NCBI RefSeq assembly: GCF_013377085.1
Contig: NZ_JACAAX010000017.1
Location: 1 to 64,000, forward strand
Source: Rhodoplanes sp.
Lineage (GTDB): Bacteria; Pseudomonadota; Alphaproteobacteria; Rhizobiales; Xanthobacteraceae
Reading direction: 5' to 3'
Length of the DNA: 64,000 nt
In this document: positions 1-8,297 of the stretch, in pieces
Numbering within the stretch: position 1 is the first letter of the stretch
Layout: each line of letters starts with the position of its first letter
Position numbers and translations under genes: made by a program
The notes under the pieces: generated by a model
Database searches by the model: none
What the model saw: the letters and a program-made list of their open reading frames with translations, nothing else
What the model was told of the DNA's origin: nothing

Positions 1-420
1 CGGCTGGGCTGCCGTCTGGGCCGGCCGACCCTCTGCCGGAGCCCTGCCCTCTGCCGGAGTCCTGGCCTCCGCCGGACGGCCTTCCTCGGCCTGGCCCGGG
101 ATGGGACGCTGGCGACCGCGCGGCTCGGCCGGGGCCGTGCCACCGGCCCCCGACAGATAGCCGGCGAGCGCACCCGCATTGTTCGGGCTGGTGGTGTAGT
201 GGTCGCGCAGGAAGCGGGCGACCGACGACGGGTCGCGGCCGCGGCTCAACCCGGACGGCGAGCGGTGGCAGGCCGAGCAGTCGGACGAGAACATCTGGGC
301 CGCGCTCTTGCCCGCCGTGAGATCGGTCTGCGCGGCCGCGTCGGTCGCGCCGAGCCCGCAGGCCAGCCCGCCAAGCGCCAGGCCACCCGCCAGCGCAAAT
401 GCTCTCACCACGACTGCCAT
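1..420 (-). CDS. Secreted c-type cytochrome-like protein (3' end cut by window edge)
   Basis: Reading leftwards from an ATG at 420, the frame stays open to base 1, so at least 140 residues are present and the C-terminus lies outside the window. Residues 1-30 look like a Sec signal peptide: a short basic start, an Ala/Gly/Leu-rich core and an AAAQ-type cleavage site. A single haem-c motif CSACH follows (C48, C51, H52). From about residue 95 the chain becomes low-complexity, rich in Pro, Ala, Glu, Gly and Arg, with repeated PAEGR-like units. The haem motif and the export signal support a periplasmic monohaem protein. The redox partner is unknown, and no axial Met is obvious in the visible part. 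The gene is divergent from cfa. Confidence 0.7.
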   Translation of the reverse strand, partial: MAVVVRAFALAGGLALGGLACGLGATDAAAQTDLTAGKSAAQMFSSDCSACHRSPSGLSRGRDPSSVARFLRDHYTTSPNNAGALAGYLSGAGGTAPAEPRGRQRPIPGQAEEGRPAEARTPAEGRAPAEGRPAQTAAQP

Positions 421-731
421 CCCCAAAAACCTCTCGTCTCGTCCGTCCATCAGCGTGCCGGCGGGTTGCCGGACGGCGCCGCCGCACCTCTGTCGACACC
501 CCGACGGCACGGCCGCCCCTACGTAGCTCCGGCGCACTTGCGAGGCAAATTCTGGCTTCACGAAGGCTTTGCTACCACCGGTGTGTTGCCGGGACCAACC
601 CGTTTGGACTAGCGTTTTGAACCGCGAGACACGGGCCCGAGGGAGGTATCCCTCGGCGGGACCGCGGTGATCCGCCCGTCTGGGCCAAGCGAGCCGCGGC
701 CGTGCCTCCTGGTACGGCACGAGGTTCGCCG
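421..731. other. Intergenic region between divergent cytochrome and cfa genes
   Basis: No convincing gene is seen here. It separates two divergent starts and should hold both promoters, but no clear -35/-10 pair was recognised. A GC hairpin lies at 637-656, with arms CCGAGGGA and TCCCTCGG around a 4-base loop. It has no T-tract, so it is more likely a leader structure or operator than a terminator. Confidence 0.4.
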
Positions 732-1988
732 ATGGACCGTCTCCTACGCCTGACATTCGCCAAGCTGATTCGCCGGGGCTCGCTCCGGGTCACCACCGCG
801 TCCGGACAGGTGTTCCGGTTCGGGGACGGCGGCGCCCCCGCCGTGGCCGTGCGGTTCACCCGGACAACCACGCAGTGGGCCGTGCTGCTCGACCCCGAGC
901 TGCGCCTGGGCGAAGCCTTCATGAACGGCACATTCGTGATCGAGGACGGCTCGATCGCCGACTTCCTGCGGCTGGTCGGGGAGGCCGCCGCCGTCTCGTG
1001 TCCCCTGCCCTGGGTGCAACCGCTGGTGCTGCTGCGCTTCCTGCTGCGCAAGCTCGCCCAATGGAACCGGCGGACCACGTCGCGCCGCAACGTCGCCCAT
1101 CACTACGATCTCGACAGTCGGCTCTACGCCCTGTTTCTCGATTCCGACCGTCAGTATTCCTGTGCCTATTTCGAGGCGCCCGACGCTTCGCTCGACGACG
1201 CCCAGCTCGCCAAGAAGCGCCATATCGCGGCGAAGCTCCGCCTCGCCCCGGGCCAACGGGTGCTCGACATCGGCTCCGGCTGGGGCGGGCTCGGCCTGTA
1301 TCTCGCAGAGCTCTGCGGCGCCATGGTCACGGGCCTGACGCTGTCGACCGAGCAGCTCGCGGTCGCGCAGGCGCGCGCCCGCGACAAGGACCTGGCCGAC
1401 ACCGTCCGGTTCCGCCTGCAGGACTATCGCGACGTCGCCGAAACCTTCGACCGGATCGTCTCGGTCGGCATGTTCGAGCATGTCGGGGTGAAGTTCTACG
1501 ACGCCTTCTTCCGCGCCTGCGCCGGCGCGCTCGGCCCGGACGGCGTGATGCTGCTGCACGCGATCGGCCGCTCGGAGGGGCCGGCCTACACGAATCCCTG
1601 GATCGCCAAGTACATCTTTCCGGGCGGCTACATCCCGGCCCTCTCCGAGGTGCTGCCGGCGATCGAGCGGGCTGGCCTGCTGGTGACCGACATCGAGATC
1701 CTCCGCCTGCATTATGCCGAGACCCTGAAGGCGTGGCGCGAGCGCTTCCTCGCCCACCGCGACGACGCCATGCGGCTCTACGACGGCCGCTTCGTGCGCA
1801 TGTGGGAGTTTTACCTCGCCGCCTCCGAGATGGCGTTCCGCGAGCAGAACATGATGGTGTTCCAGATCCAGCTCACCAAGCGGCAGGGTGTGGTGCCGAT
1901 AACGCGCGACTACATGGCCCGCGAGGAGCAGCGCCTGCGACTCGCCGAGCGCGGCGCCCGGACGCCGCTGCGGCTCGCCGGGGAGTGA
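732..1988 (+). CDS. cfa: Cyclopropane-fatty-acyl-phospholipid synthase
   Basis: This SAM-dependent enzyme (418 aa) adds a methylene bridge across the double bond of unsaturated phospholipid acyl chains at the inner membrane. The family usually makes the membrane more resistant to acid and solvent stress. The SAM-binding loop VLDIGSGWGGLGL is at residues 177-189, and the family segments VGMFEHVG and the C-terminal EFYLAASEMAFR-type region are present. Length is normal for bacterial Cfa. The in-frame ATG at 702 gives ten extra residues, but the ATG at 732 has a GAGG-like ribosome site in ACGAGGTTCGCCG and begins at the usual family position. It stands alone on the plus strand upstream of the nor genes. 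Some paralogues in this family act on other lipids, so the exact substrate is inferred. Confidence 0.88.
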   Translation: MDRLLRLTFAKLIRRGSLRVTTASGQVFRFGDGGAPAVAVRFTRTTTQWAVLLDPELRLGEAFMNGTFVIEDGSIADFLRLVGEAAAVSCPLPWVQPLVLLRFLLRKLAQWNRRTTSRRNVAHHYDLDSRLYALFLDSDRQYSCAYFEAPDASLDDAQLAKKRHIAAKLRLAPGQRVLDIGSGWGGLGLYLAELCGAMVTGLTLSTEQLAVAQARARDKDLADTVRFRLQDYRDVAETFDRIVSVGMFEHVGVKFYDAFFRACAGALGPDGVMLLHAIGRSEGPAYTNPWIAKYIFPGGYIPALSEVLPAIERAGLLVTDIEILRLHYAETLKAWRERFLAHRDDAMRLYDGRFVRMWEFYLAASEMAFREQNMMVFQIQLTKRQGVVPITRDYMAREEQRLRLAERGARTPLRLAGE

Positions 1989-2084
1989 GCTCCGCCGGAC
2001 CGGTATCGCAAAAGCGCCAATCGGCTCGAATCCAGCCGGCGCGGACGGGGTGATCGCCCGATGCCCCGCCCGCTCCCGCCGACC

Positions 2085-2240
2085 TCACTGCGAAAAGAAC
2101 AGCACGGCGGCGATGACGACCGACGCCACAACGGCCACGATCGCGCCGGTCGTCCGGACCGCGCCCATGCGGCGCAGCGCCACCGCGAACACCACGACGA
2201 TCGGCGTCGCGACCAGAAGGCCGACTTGGGCGTCGTTCAT
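2085..2240 (-). CDS. Small two-helix membrane protein
   Basis: A 51-residue frame starts at the ATG at 2240 (MNDAQVGLLV) and ends at 2085. It has two hydrophobic stretches, about residues 6-22 and 30-48, joined by a short basic loop (LRRMG), which suggests a hairpin membrane protein with positive charge in the loop. A longer in-frame start at 2378 gives an Arg-rich, non-conserved-looking N-terminus and is not favoured. It is divergent from norE, and the NnrR-like box at 2385-2398 lies between them. That makes a role linked to nitric oxide respiration possible but unproven. I do not recognise the family. Confidence 0.45.
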   Translation of the reverse strand: MNDAQVGLLVATPIVVVFAVALRRMGAVRTTGAIVAVVASVVIAAVLFFSQ

Positions 2241-2384
2241 GGCGGGATACTCCGATACCGATCGCTCCGCTAACGGTGGATCCGCGATCGCCGCGACGAC
2301 TCCTAGCACGCGCCGCCCCGGCCCGTGATTGCCGGCCCGCAAACTACGACGCGATGACGTCCGTGCTCGAGATCGCATCCGTGT

Positions 2385-2398
2385 TTGTGATCCCGCAA
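2385..2398. promoter_or_regulatory. NnrR/FNR-family box upstream of norEF
   Basis: TTGTG-ATCC-CGCAA is an imperfect palindrome matching the TTGCG-N4-CGCAA pattern known for NnrR, the NO-responsive Crp/FNR regulator of alphaproteobacterial nor genes. It lies 56 bases before the norE ATG at 2455. A second, matching box heads norCBQD, which makes chance less likely. Occupancy is inferred. Confidence 0.65.
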
Positions 2399-2454
2399 CG
2401 ATCCTGTCCGGCCACCGGGATCACCTCGCTGCACCTCGACGAACGAGAGCGTGC

Positions 2455-3033
2455 ATGACGGTCGAACGCGACATCGAGACCGACGCGGCCGGCTGGGGTG
2501 TCCTCGACACACTGCCCGGCCATCCGATGATGTGGGTGCTGATCCTGAGCGAGCTCGTGGTGTTCGGTGCCCTGCTGGTCATTGTCGCGGTCGTCCGCCT
2601 CGTCCACCCCGACGACGTCGCGACCGTCCAGGCCCTGCTCGATCCCCGCCCTGCCTTCGCCAACACGCTGGTGCTGATCACGAGCGGCTGGCTCGCCGCC
2701 CGCGCAATCGCGGCCGCACGCGTGGGCGCCCGTGCGTCGGCGCGACGCCTCCTCGTCGGCGCGATGGCGCTCGGCGTCGCCTTCGCGGCGATCAAGCTCT
2801 TCGAGTACGCGACCGAACTCGCGGCGGGTCTCGATCCCGAGACGAGCGTGTTCGCCACTCTCTACGTGCTGATCACGGGCTTCCACCTCCTGCACGTCGT
2901 CCTCGGGATCGTCATCCTCGGCGTCGTCGCGCCCCGCGCGACGGTCGACGCGATCGAAACCGGGACGGCGTTCTGGCATATGGTGGACCTCGTGTGGCTG
3001 CTGATCTTCCCGATCGTCTATCTGGTGCGCTGA
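2455..3033 (+). CDS. norE: NorE, haem-copper oxidase subunit III-like protein of the NO reductase locus
   Basis: A 192-aa integral membrane protein of the cytochrome c oxidase subunit III superfamily. Five hydrophobic segments are visible, at about residues 22-45, 64-80, 100-116, 135-157 and 170-190. The segment ITGFHLLHVVLG near residue 140 is typical of CoxIII/NorE. NorE is an accessory protein that supports full NO reductase activity and is not a catalytic subunit. The ATG at 2455 follows a GAGAG ribosome site. An in-frame start at 2329 would add a polar N-terminus overlapping the regulatory box and is rejected. norF begins one base after its stop, so the two are co-transcribed, probably from the NnrR-type site upstream. 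Confidence 0.88.
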   Translation: MTVERDIETDAAGWGVLDTLPGHPMMWVLILSELVVFGALLVIVAVVRLVHPDDVATVQALLDPRPAFANTLVLITSGWLAARAIAAARVGARASARRLLVGAMALGVAFAAIKLFEYATELAAGLDPETSVFATLYVLITGFHLLHVVLGIVILGVVAPRATVDAIETGTAFWHMVDLVWLLIFPIVYLVR

Positions 3034-3034
3034 G

Positions 3035-3307
3035 GTGACTCTTCCCGACCGACGGCGGTCCGATACCGCATTCGTGATTCTCCTCGCCCTGACGACGGCG
3101 GGCATCGTCGTGACGGTCGTCCCGCCGCCGCCGATCGCCGCGAACAGCCTGGTGATCGGCGCCGCAGTCCTGAAAGGCTGCACCGTCGTGTTGGATTTTC
3201 TCGGACTGAGAAAGACGCCACCGCCGTGGCGCGGACTCGTCTGCGGCTGGGTCGTCCTGATCGCGGCGATCGCCTGGGGCGGCGCCGCCGCGATGCTGTT
3301 GCGCTGA
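3035..3307 (+). CDS. norF: NorF, small membrane protein of the NO reductase locus
   Basis: A 90-aa protein with a GTG start at 3035, one base after the norE stop (TGAGGTG), which indicates translational coupling. Three hydrophobic segments lie at about residues 11-29, 35-55 and 67-88. The central LKGCTVVLDFLGLRK segment matches the NorF / CoxIV-like (prokaryotic subunit IV) pattern. NorF works with NorE in maturation or stability of the cNOR complex in denitrifiers. Function is assigned from this pattern and from the norEF-norCBQD order. Confidence 0.82.
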   Translation: MTLPDRRRSDTAFVILLALTTAGIVVTVVPPPPIAANSLVIGAAVLKGCTVVLDFLGLRKTPPPWRGLVCGWVVLIAAIAWGGAAAMLLR

Positions 3308-3335
3308 GGTCGCACCGCCCGCTCAGCTGCATTGC

Positions 3336-3349
3336 TTGCGTTTCGGCAA
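3336..3349. promoter_or_regulatory. NnrR/FNR-family box upstream of norCBQD
   Basis: TTGCG-TTTC-GGCAA matches the NnrR pattern TTGCG-N4-CGCAA at nine of ten positions. It lies 72 bases before the norC ATG. With the box centred near -41.5, transcription would start near 3384, and a weak TAGCGT -10 candidate occurs at 3371. It pairs with the box at 2385-2398, suggesting co-regulation of norEF and norCBQD by an NO-sensing Crp/FNR protein encoded elsewhere. Confidence 0.68.
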
Positions 3350-3421
3350 AGAACGGTCGGCCGCCTTTGTTAGCGTCGCGGCCGCTCGCTTACTCCGCAT
3401 GTCAGGTCGAAAGGACCCGCG

Positions 3422-3874
3422 ATGGCTGAACGCCTCACCAAGTCGGCGGCCCGAAACGTCTTCTACGGCGGCTCGGCCTTCTTCTTCGCGATCTTCATCG
3501 GGCTCACCGCCCACAGTCACTGGTACATGGTGAACCGCTCGACCGACCAGGCGACGCTCAGCGCGGGCGTCGCGCGCGGAAAGCGGTTGTGGGAGAAGCA
3601 CTCCTGCATCAACTGCCACACGCTGCTCGGCGAAGGCGCCTATTTCGCACCGGAGCTCGGCAATGTCTGGGACCGTTGGGGCGGCCGAGAGGACCCCGCC
3701 GCCGCCCGCGAGCTGATCAAGGCGTGGATGCAGTCGCAGCCGTCCGGCACGCCGGGGCGCCGGCAGATGCCGCAATTCGATCTTTCCGACCAGGAGCTGA
3801 ACGACCTCGCCGACTTCCTGGAATGGACGAGCCGCATCAAGACCCAGAACTGGCCGCCCAACAAGGCCGGCTGA
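3422..3874 (+). CDS. norC: Nitric oxide reductase cytochrome c subunit
   Basis: NorC is the membrane-anchored monohaem c subunit of cNOR. It passes electrons from periplasmic cytochrome c or cupredoxin to NorB. The 150-aa protein has one N-terminal transmembrane anchor at about residues 12-32, the haem motif CINCH at C62-C65-H66, the downstream segment LLGEGAYFAPELGNV that is near-invariant in NorC, and the probable axial Met at M116 (RRQMPQF). Length is standard. It is the first gene of norCBQD, 43 bases before norB, with an NnrR-type box upstream. Confidence 0.96.
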   Translation: MAERLTKSAARNVFYGGSAFFFAIFIGLTAHSHWYMVNRSTDQATLSAGVARGKRLWEKHSCINCHTLLGEGAYFAPELGNVWDRWGGREDPAAARELIKAWMQSQPSGTPGRRQMPQFDLSDQELNDLADFLEWTSRIKTQNWPPNKAG

Positions 3875-3917
3875 CGCTGCGCCTCGCCGCCGAGCCCACT
3901 CGAACCCAGGTCCTGCC

Positions 3918-5264
3918 ATGACTTACCAAAGCCAACGTATCGCGCTTCTCTACTTCTACGGCGCGCTGACTCTGTTCCTCGCCCAGGTCGTCTTCGGAGT
4001 GCTGGCTGCCACCGTCTATGTGCTGCCCAACACGCTGTCGGTGCTGCTGCCGTTCAACATCATCCGGATGATCCACACCAACGCGCTGGTGGTGTGGTCG
4101 CTGATGGGGTTCATGGGAGCGACGTATTTCCTGCTTCCCGAGGAGACCGAGACGGAGCTCTACAGCACGCTGATCGCCAAGATTCAGTTCTGGCTGTTCT
4201 TCGCCGCCGCCGGCATCGCCGTGGTCGGCTATCTGTTCCACTACCACGAGGGCCGCGAGTTCCTGGAGCAGCCGTTCGCCATCAAGGTCGGTATCGTCGT
4301 GGTGTGCCTGATGTTCCTGTTCAACGTCACCATGACGGCGCTGAAGGGACGCAAGACCGTCGTCACCAACATCCTGCTGTTCGGCCTGTGGGGTGTCGCG
4401 ATCTTCTTCCTGTTCTCCTTCTATAATCCGGCCAACCTCGCGCTCGACAAGTTGTACTGGTGGTACATCGTGCATCTGTGGGTCGAGGGCGTGTGGGAGC
4501 TGATCATGGCCTCGGTGCTGGCCTACCTGATGATCAAGCTCAACGGCATCGACCGCGAGGTGGTCGAGAAGTGGCTCTACGTCATCATCGGCCTCGCGCT
4601 GTTCTCCGGCATTCTCGGCACCGGCCACCACTACTACTGGATCGGTGCGCCCGGATACTGGCAGTGGATCGGCTCGCTGTTCTCGACCCTCGAGGTGGCG
4701 CCGTTCTTCGCCATGATGGTCTTCACCGTGCAGATGACCTGGAAGGCCGGCCGCAAGCACCCCAACCGCGCCGCCCTGCTGTGGTCGGTCGGTTGCTCCG
4801 CCATGGCCTTCTTCGGCGCCGGCGTATGGGGTTTCCTGCACACGCTGTCGGTCGTCAACTACTACACCCACGGGACCCAGGTCACGGCGGCACACGGCCA
4901 CCTCGCCTTCTTCGGCGCCTACGTGATGCTGAACCTCTCGGTGATGGCCTATGCGTTCCCGCAGCTCCGGGGCCGCGCTCCCTACAACCAGTGGCTCAGC
5001 ATCGCGAGCTTCTGGATCATGTGCGGCGCCATGTCTGTCATGACTTTCGCGCTCACTTTCGCGGGCGTCCTGCAGGTCCATCTGCAACGGGTGCTCGGCC
5101 AGGGGTTCATGGACGTCCAGGATCAGATCGCGCCGTTCTACTGGGTCCGGCTCGGGGCGGGCGTGGCCGTGCTGATCGCCGCGCTGATGTTCGTGTGGGC
5201 CGTGCTGGTGCCCGGACGCGAGAGGTCGGCGCCTGTGTCGGGTGCCATGCAACCGGCCGAGTAG
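3918..5264 (+). CDS. norB: Nitric oxide reductase catalytic subunit
   Basis: NorB reduces two NO to N2O at a haem b3 / non-haem iron centre in the cytoplasmic membrane. It is 448 aa with about twelve transmembrane helices. The FeB ligands can be placed: H186 and E190 in HLWVEGVWE, and H237 and H238 in GTGHHYYWIG. Their spacing (4 and 51 residues) equals that of the structurally characterised Pseudomonas enzyme. The Glu at the fourth-ligand position confirms a NO reductase rather than an oxygen-reducing oxidase. There is no N-terminal quinol-oxidase extension, so it is the cytochrome c-dependent type, consistent with norC just upstream. Confidence 0.97.
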   Translation: MTYQSQRIALLYFYGALTLFLAQVVFGVLAATVYVLPNTLSVLLPFNIIRMIHTNALVVWSLMGFMGATYFLLPEETETELYSTLIAKIQFWLFFAAAGIAVVGYLFHYHEGREFLEQPFAIKVGIVVVCLMFLFNVTMTALKGRKTVVTNILLFGLWGVAIFFLFSFYNPANLALDKLYWWYIVHLWVEGVWELIMASVLAYLMIKLNGIDREVVEKWLYVIIGLALFSGILGTGHHYYWIGAPGYWQWIGSLFSTLEVAPFFAMMVFTVQMTWKAGRKHPNRAALLWSVGCSAMAFFGAGVWGFLHTLSVVNYYTHGTQVTAAHGHLAFFGAYVMLNLSVMAYAFPQLRGRAPYNQWLSIASFWIMCGAMSVMTFALTFAGVLQVHLQRVLGQGFMDVQDQIAPFYWVRLGAGVAVLIAALMFVWAVLVPGRERSAPVSGAMQPAE

Positions 5265-5329
5265 GTCGACGGGCGGCCGCGGCTTGTCCTCCGCGGCCGC
5301 CGCTTTTCCGCTCCCCCGGAGAGACGACG

Positions 5330-6151
5330 ATGAAGCCCTTCGCCAATGCGACCGAATCGGCCGGCGCCGCCGCGACCGCCGTTCCCCACTACACGGCGAC
5401 CGGAAACGAGTGTGCGCTGTTCGAGCACGCGTGGCGACGTCGTCTGCCGCTGCTGCTCAAAGGACCGACCGGCTGCGGCAAGACGCGCTTCGTCGCCCAC
5501 ATGGCGGCGCGGCTCGGCCTTCCGCTCCACACCGTCGCCTGCCACGACGACCTGTCGGCCGCCGACCTCACCGGGCGCCACCTGCTGAAAGGCGGCGACA
5601 CTGTATGGTGCGACGGCCCGCTGACCCGAGCCGTGCGCGAGGGCGGCATCTGCTATCTCGACGAGATCGTCGAGGCCCGCAAGGACGTGGCCGTCGTGCT
5701 GCATCCGCTCACCGACGATCGTCGCATCCTGCCGCTCGAGCGCACCGGCGAGGAACTCTCGGCGCCTCCCGGCTTCATGCTCGTCGTCTCCTACAATCCC
5801 GGTTACCAGAGCCTGCTGAAGGCGCTCAAGCCGTCGACCCGCCAGCGCTTCGTCGCGATCGAGTTCGACTTCCTCCCGGCCGACCAGGAGGCCGCCGTGG
5901 TAACGGCCGAGAGTGGCCTGCCGATCGAGCGCGTCCGCCCGCTGGTCGCGCTGGCGGCGCGCCTGCGTGCCCTCAAGGGCCACGATCTCGAAGAGGGCGT
6001 CTCGACCCGCCTCGTCGTCTATTGCGCGAACCTGATCGCGGCCGGGCTCACGATGCGCGAGGCGGTGCTGGCCGCCATGATCGAGCCGCTGACCGACGAG
6101 CCGGACGTCCGCGCAGCCTTGATCGAGGTGGCCAAGGCCGTGGTCGGGTGA
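5330..6151 (+). CDS. norQ: NorQ, MoxR-type AAA+ ATPase for NO reductase activation
   Basis: A cytoplasmic AAA+ ATPase (273 aa) that works with NorD to insert the FeB non-haem iron of NorB or otherwise activate cNOR. Walker A is GPTGCGKT (residues 45-52), Walker B is ICYLDEI with D111 and E112, and sensor-like SYNPGYQ and the CbbQ/NirQ/NorQ C-terminal region follow. The ATG at 5330 lies behind a CGGAGAG ribosome site. The upstream open frame overlaps norB in another phase and is not coding. Length matches the CbbQ/NirQ/NorQ family. It sits between norB and norD in the standard order. Confidence 0.93.
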   Translation: MKPFANATESAGAAATAVPHYTATGNECALFEHAWRRRLPLLLKGPTGCGKTRFVAHMAARLGLPLHTVACHDDLSAADLTGRHLLKGGDTVWCDGPLTRAVREGGICYLDEIVEARKDVAVVLHPLTDDRRILPLERTGEELSAPPGFMLVVSYNPGYQSLLKALKPSTRQRFVAIEFDFLPADQEAAVVTAESGLPIERVRPLVALAARLRALKGHDLEEGVSTRLVVYCANLIAAGLTMREAVLAAMIEPLTDEPDVRAALIEVAKAVVG

Positions 6152-6274
6152 AAGTCCCGTGTTCCGGCCGCGGCCGCGAGGCCGCGCGCCCGGACCCCAC
6201 CCCCTCGCCTGCGCACACGGATTCCCGGATCGCCGATGCGCGCCGCCCCGGAACGACGAGGACAGGACGACCAC

Positions 6275-8188
6275 ATGCTCGATTTCCTGGAACTGGAAGA
6301 GACGGTCGGCCGCGCCTGGCACCGGTTGGTCGGCGGCGTCGCGACCTATCCGAGCTTCCCGGAGCACGCGGTGACGCTCGACGAGATGCGGTCCCCGCTC
6401 GCCGTGATGTTTCGCGGTTTCGGCGGAGAGCCGGGTGTCCAGCTCGCCGGTGCGGGCGCGCGGAAGTTCGGCCATCGTCTCGGCTGGCGGCAGCGTATCG
6501 GGCTCGGCGAGGAGCGGCTCGACCATCCGGGCCGCGACACCGCGACCCTGTTCCTGCCCGACCGCATCGCCCTGTTCGCCGACCCGGATCTGAACCGGGC
6601 GCACTATCGCTGGCTCGCCGCGTGGTTCGCCGTGGTGCCGCTCGACACCATCGAGGAGCCCGATCTCCTGCGCCGCGACATCCTGCTGCTCCGGCGGGTG
6701 CGCAGCACCGTGGGCGCGGTGCTCCGCGACTTTCCCGGCTTGGCCGAACCCTATCACGCGCTCTGCACGGCGATGGCGGCGGCGCGTCCGCTACGGCCGT
6801 TGCCGTCGGCCGAGCGCACCATGGAGGACGTGGTCCTGGCCCTGCTCGCCGCGGCGGAACCACCGCGCGGCCGTCTGTGGGACTCCGTCGTCGACGACGG
6901 CCCGCTGCCGGCGCACGGGCCGGTCGCCTATCAGCCCGTCCTGCCATGTCCTTTGTGGGGCGACGCCTGGACTCGCACGCCCGGCGCCTCACACGCCGAG
7001 GCCGACGAGCCCGCCGGCTCGGCGGCCGCCTCGGCCGTGGAGACCCGCAAGCGCTTCGCGGTCCGCGAGGAGGACGACGAACGCCGACAGCGCGACCCGT
7101 TCGCCCTCAACCGCTTCGAGAAGATCCTGGCGATGGCCGAGATGGTGAACGTCGCCCGGCCGACCGACGACAGCGAGGACGAGGACGCCCAGAAGGCCGC
7201 GGACGAGCTCGAGGAGATGAAGGTCGGGCAGCGGAACGGCAGCCCGGCCACGAAGCTGAAGTTCGATCTCGACCTGCCGCCGGGCGCCGTCGACGGCACG
7301 CGGATCACGGCCGACCTCACCTATCCGGAATGGGACTATCGTCGGAGCATCTATTGGCCGGACCATTGCCGCGTGCTGGCGGCGCCGGCCGCGGAGGAAG
7401 GTGAGAGCTGGGAGCCGGACGCCGTCGCCCGCAAGCACGTCAACCGCGTGCGGCGGCAGTTCGAGGCGCTGCGGCCGCGCCACGAGACGCTGCGCGCCCA
7501 GCAGGACGGCTCCGACCTGGATCTCGATTCGCTGGTGCGGTCGCGCTGCGACCTTCGGTCCGGCGGCGCCGGCTCGGACCGCGTTCATATCGCCGTGCGG
7601 CCGCAGGGACACGATCTCGCCGTGACTCTTCTGGTCGACGTGTCGCTGTCGACCGACGCTTGGGTCGACGGCCGCCGCGTGCTCGACGTCGAGAAGGAGG
7701 CGCTGCTGGTGCTGGCGCACGGCCTCTCGGCCTGCGGCGACCGCCACTGCATCCTCACTTTCACGTCGCGCCGCCGCTCCTGGGTTCGGATCGAGACCGT
7801 CAAGGCGTTCGGCGAGCCGATGTCGATGACGATCGAGCGGCGCATCGGCGCGCTACGTCCCGGCTACTACACGCGTATCGGTGCCGCCGTCCGCCATGCC
7901 ACGGCAACGCTCGCCGACGAGCCGAGTCGCAAGAAGCTGCTGCTGGTGCTCACCGACGGCAAGCCTAACGACGTCGACCATTACGAGGGTCGTTTCGCCG
8001 TCGAGGACACGCGGATCGCCGTGCGCGAGGCGCGCCGGGTCGGCATCACAGTGTTCGGCGTGACCATCGACGCGACGGCGCAGTCCTATTTCCCGACCCT
8101 GTTCGGCCGTGGCGGTTACGCCATCGTCGGCGACGCCGCCCGGCTGCCGGCGGCCCTGCCGGCGATCTACCGCCAGTTGGTGAGGTGA
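6275..8188 (+). CDS. norD: NorD, von Willebrand factor A-domain protein for NO reductase activation
   Basis: A 637-aa cytoplasmic partner of NorQ. The C-terminal third is a VWA domain with an intact MIDAS motif DVSLS (D455, S457, S459) and a second conserved segment LVLTDGKPNDVDHYEG. A central acidic, low-complexity stretch at about residues 265-320 separates it from the N-terminal helical part, as in other NorD/CbbO proteins. The ATG at 6275 follows an AGGA site, and an in-frame start at 6236 has no such site. NorQ-NorD forms a MoxR-VWA chaperone pair needed for metallation of NorB. It is the last gene of the nor operon and is followed by a strong hairpin at 8251-8280. Confidence 0.93.
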   Translation: MLDFLELEETVGRAWHRLVGGVATYPSFPEHAVTLDEMRSPLAVMFRGFGGEPGVQLAGAGARKFGHRLGWRQRIGLGEERLDHPGRDTATLFLPDRIALFADPDLNRAHYRWLAAWFAVVPLDTIEEPDLLRRDILLLRRVRSTVGAVLRDFPGLAEPYHALCTAMAAARPLRPLPSAERTMEDVVLALLAAAEPPRGRLWDSVVDDGPLPAHGPVAYQPVLPCPLWGDAWTRTPGASHAEADEPAGSAAASAVETRKRFAVREEDDERRQRDPFALNRFEKILAMAEMVNVARPTDDSEDEDAQKAADELEEMKVGQRNGSPATKLKFDLDLPPGAVDGTRITADLTYPEWDYRRSIYWPDHCRVLAAPAAEEGESWEPDAVARKHVNRVRRQFEALRPRHETLRAQQDGSDLDLDSLVRSRCDLRSGGAGSDRVHIAVRPQGHDLAVTLLVDVSLSTDAWVDGRRVLDVEKEALLVLAHGLSACGDRHCILTFTSRRRSWVRIETVKAFGEPMSMTIERRIGALRPGYYTRIGAAVRHATATLADEPSRKKLLLVLTDGKPNDVDHYEGRFAVEDTRIAVREARRVGITVFGVTIDATAQSYFPTLFGRGGYAIVGDAARLPAALPAIYRQLVR

Positions 8189-8250
8189 CGGGAGACGTCC
8201 GACAGTCCAGGACGCGTCACCCCCGAGAGCACAGCCGCGACCGCCGCCGC

Positions 8251-8280
8251 GTCATCCCGCTCCGACGGGAGTGGGATGAC
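8251..8280. terminator. Hairpin between convergent norD and the downstream gene
   Basis: The arms GTCATCCC and GGGATGAC, with an inner CTCC/GGAG pair, form a 30-base near-perfect hairpin between two convergent genes. It has no long T-tract. It can serve as a bidirectional terminator, or be one of the GTCAT...ATGAC palindromic intergenic elements seen elsewhere in this window. Confidence 0.5.
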
Positions 8281-8297
8281 GAATCAACGGCGAGCCC

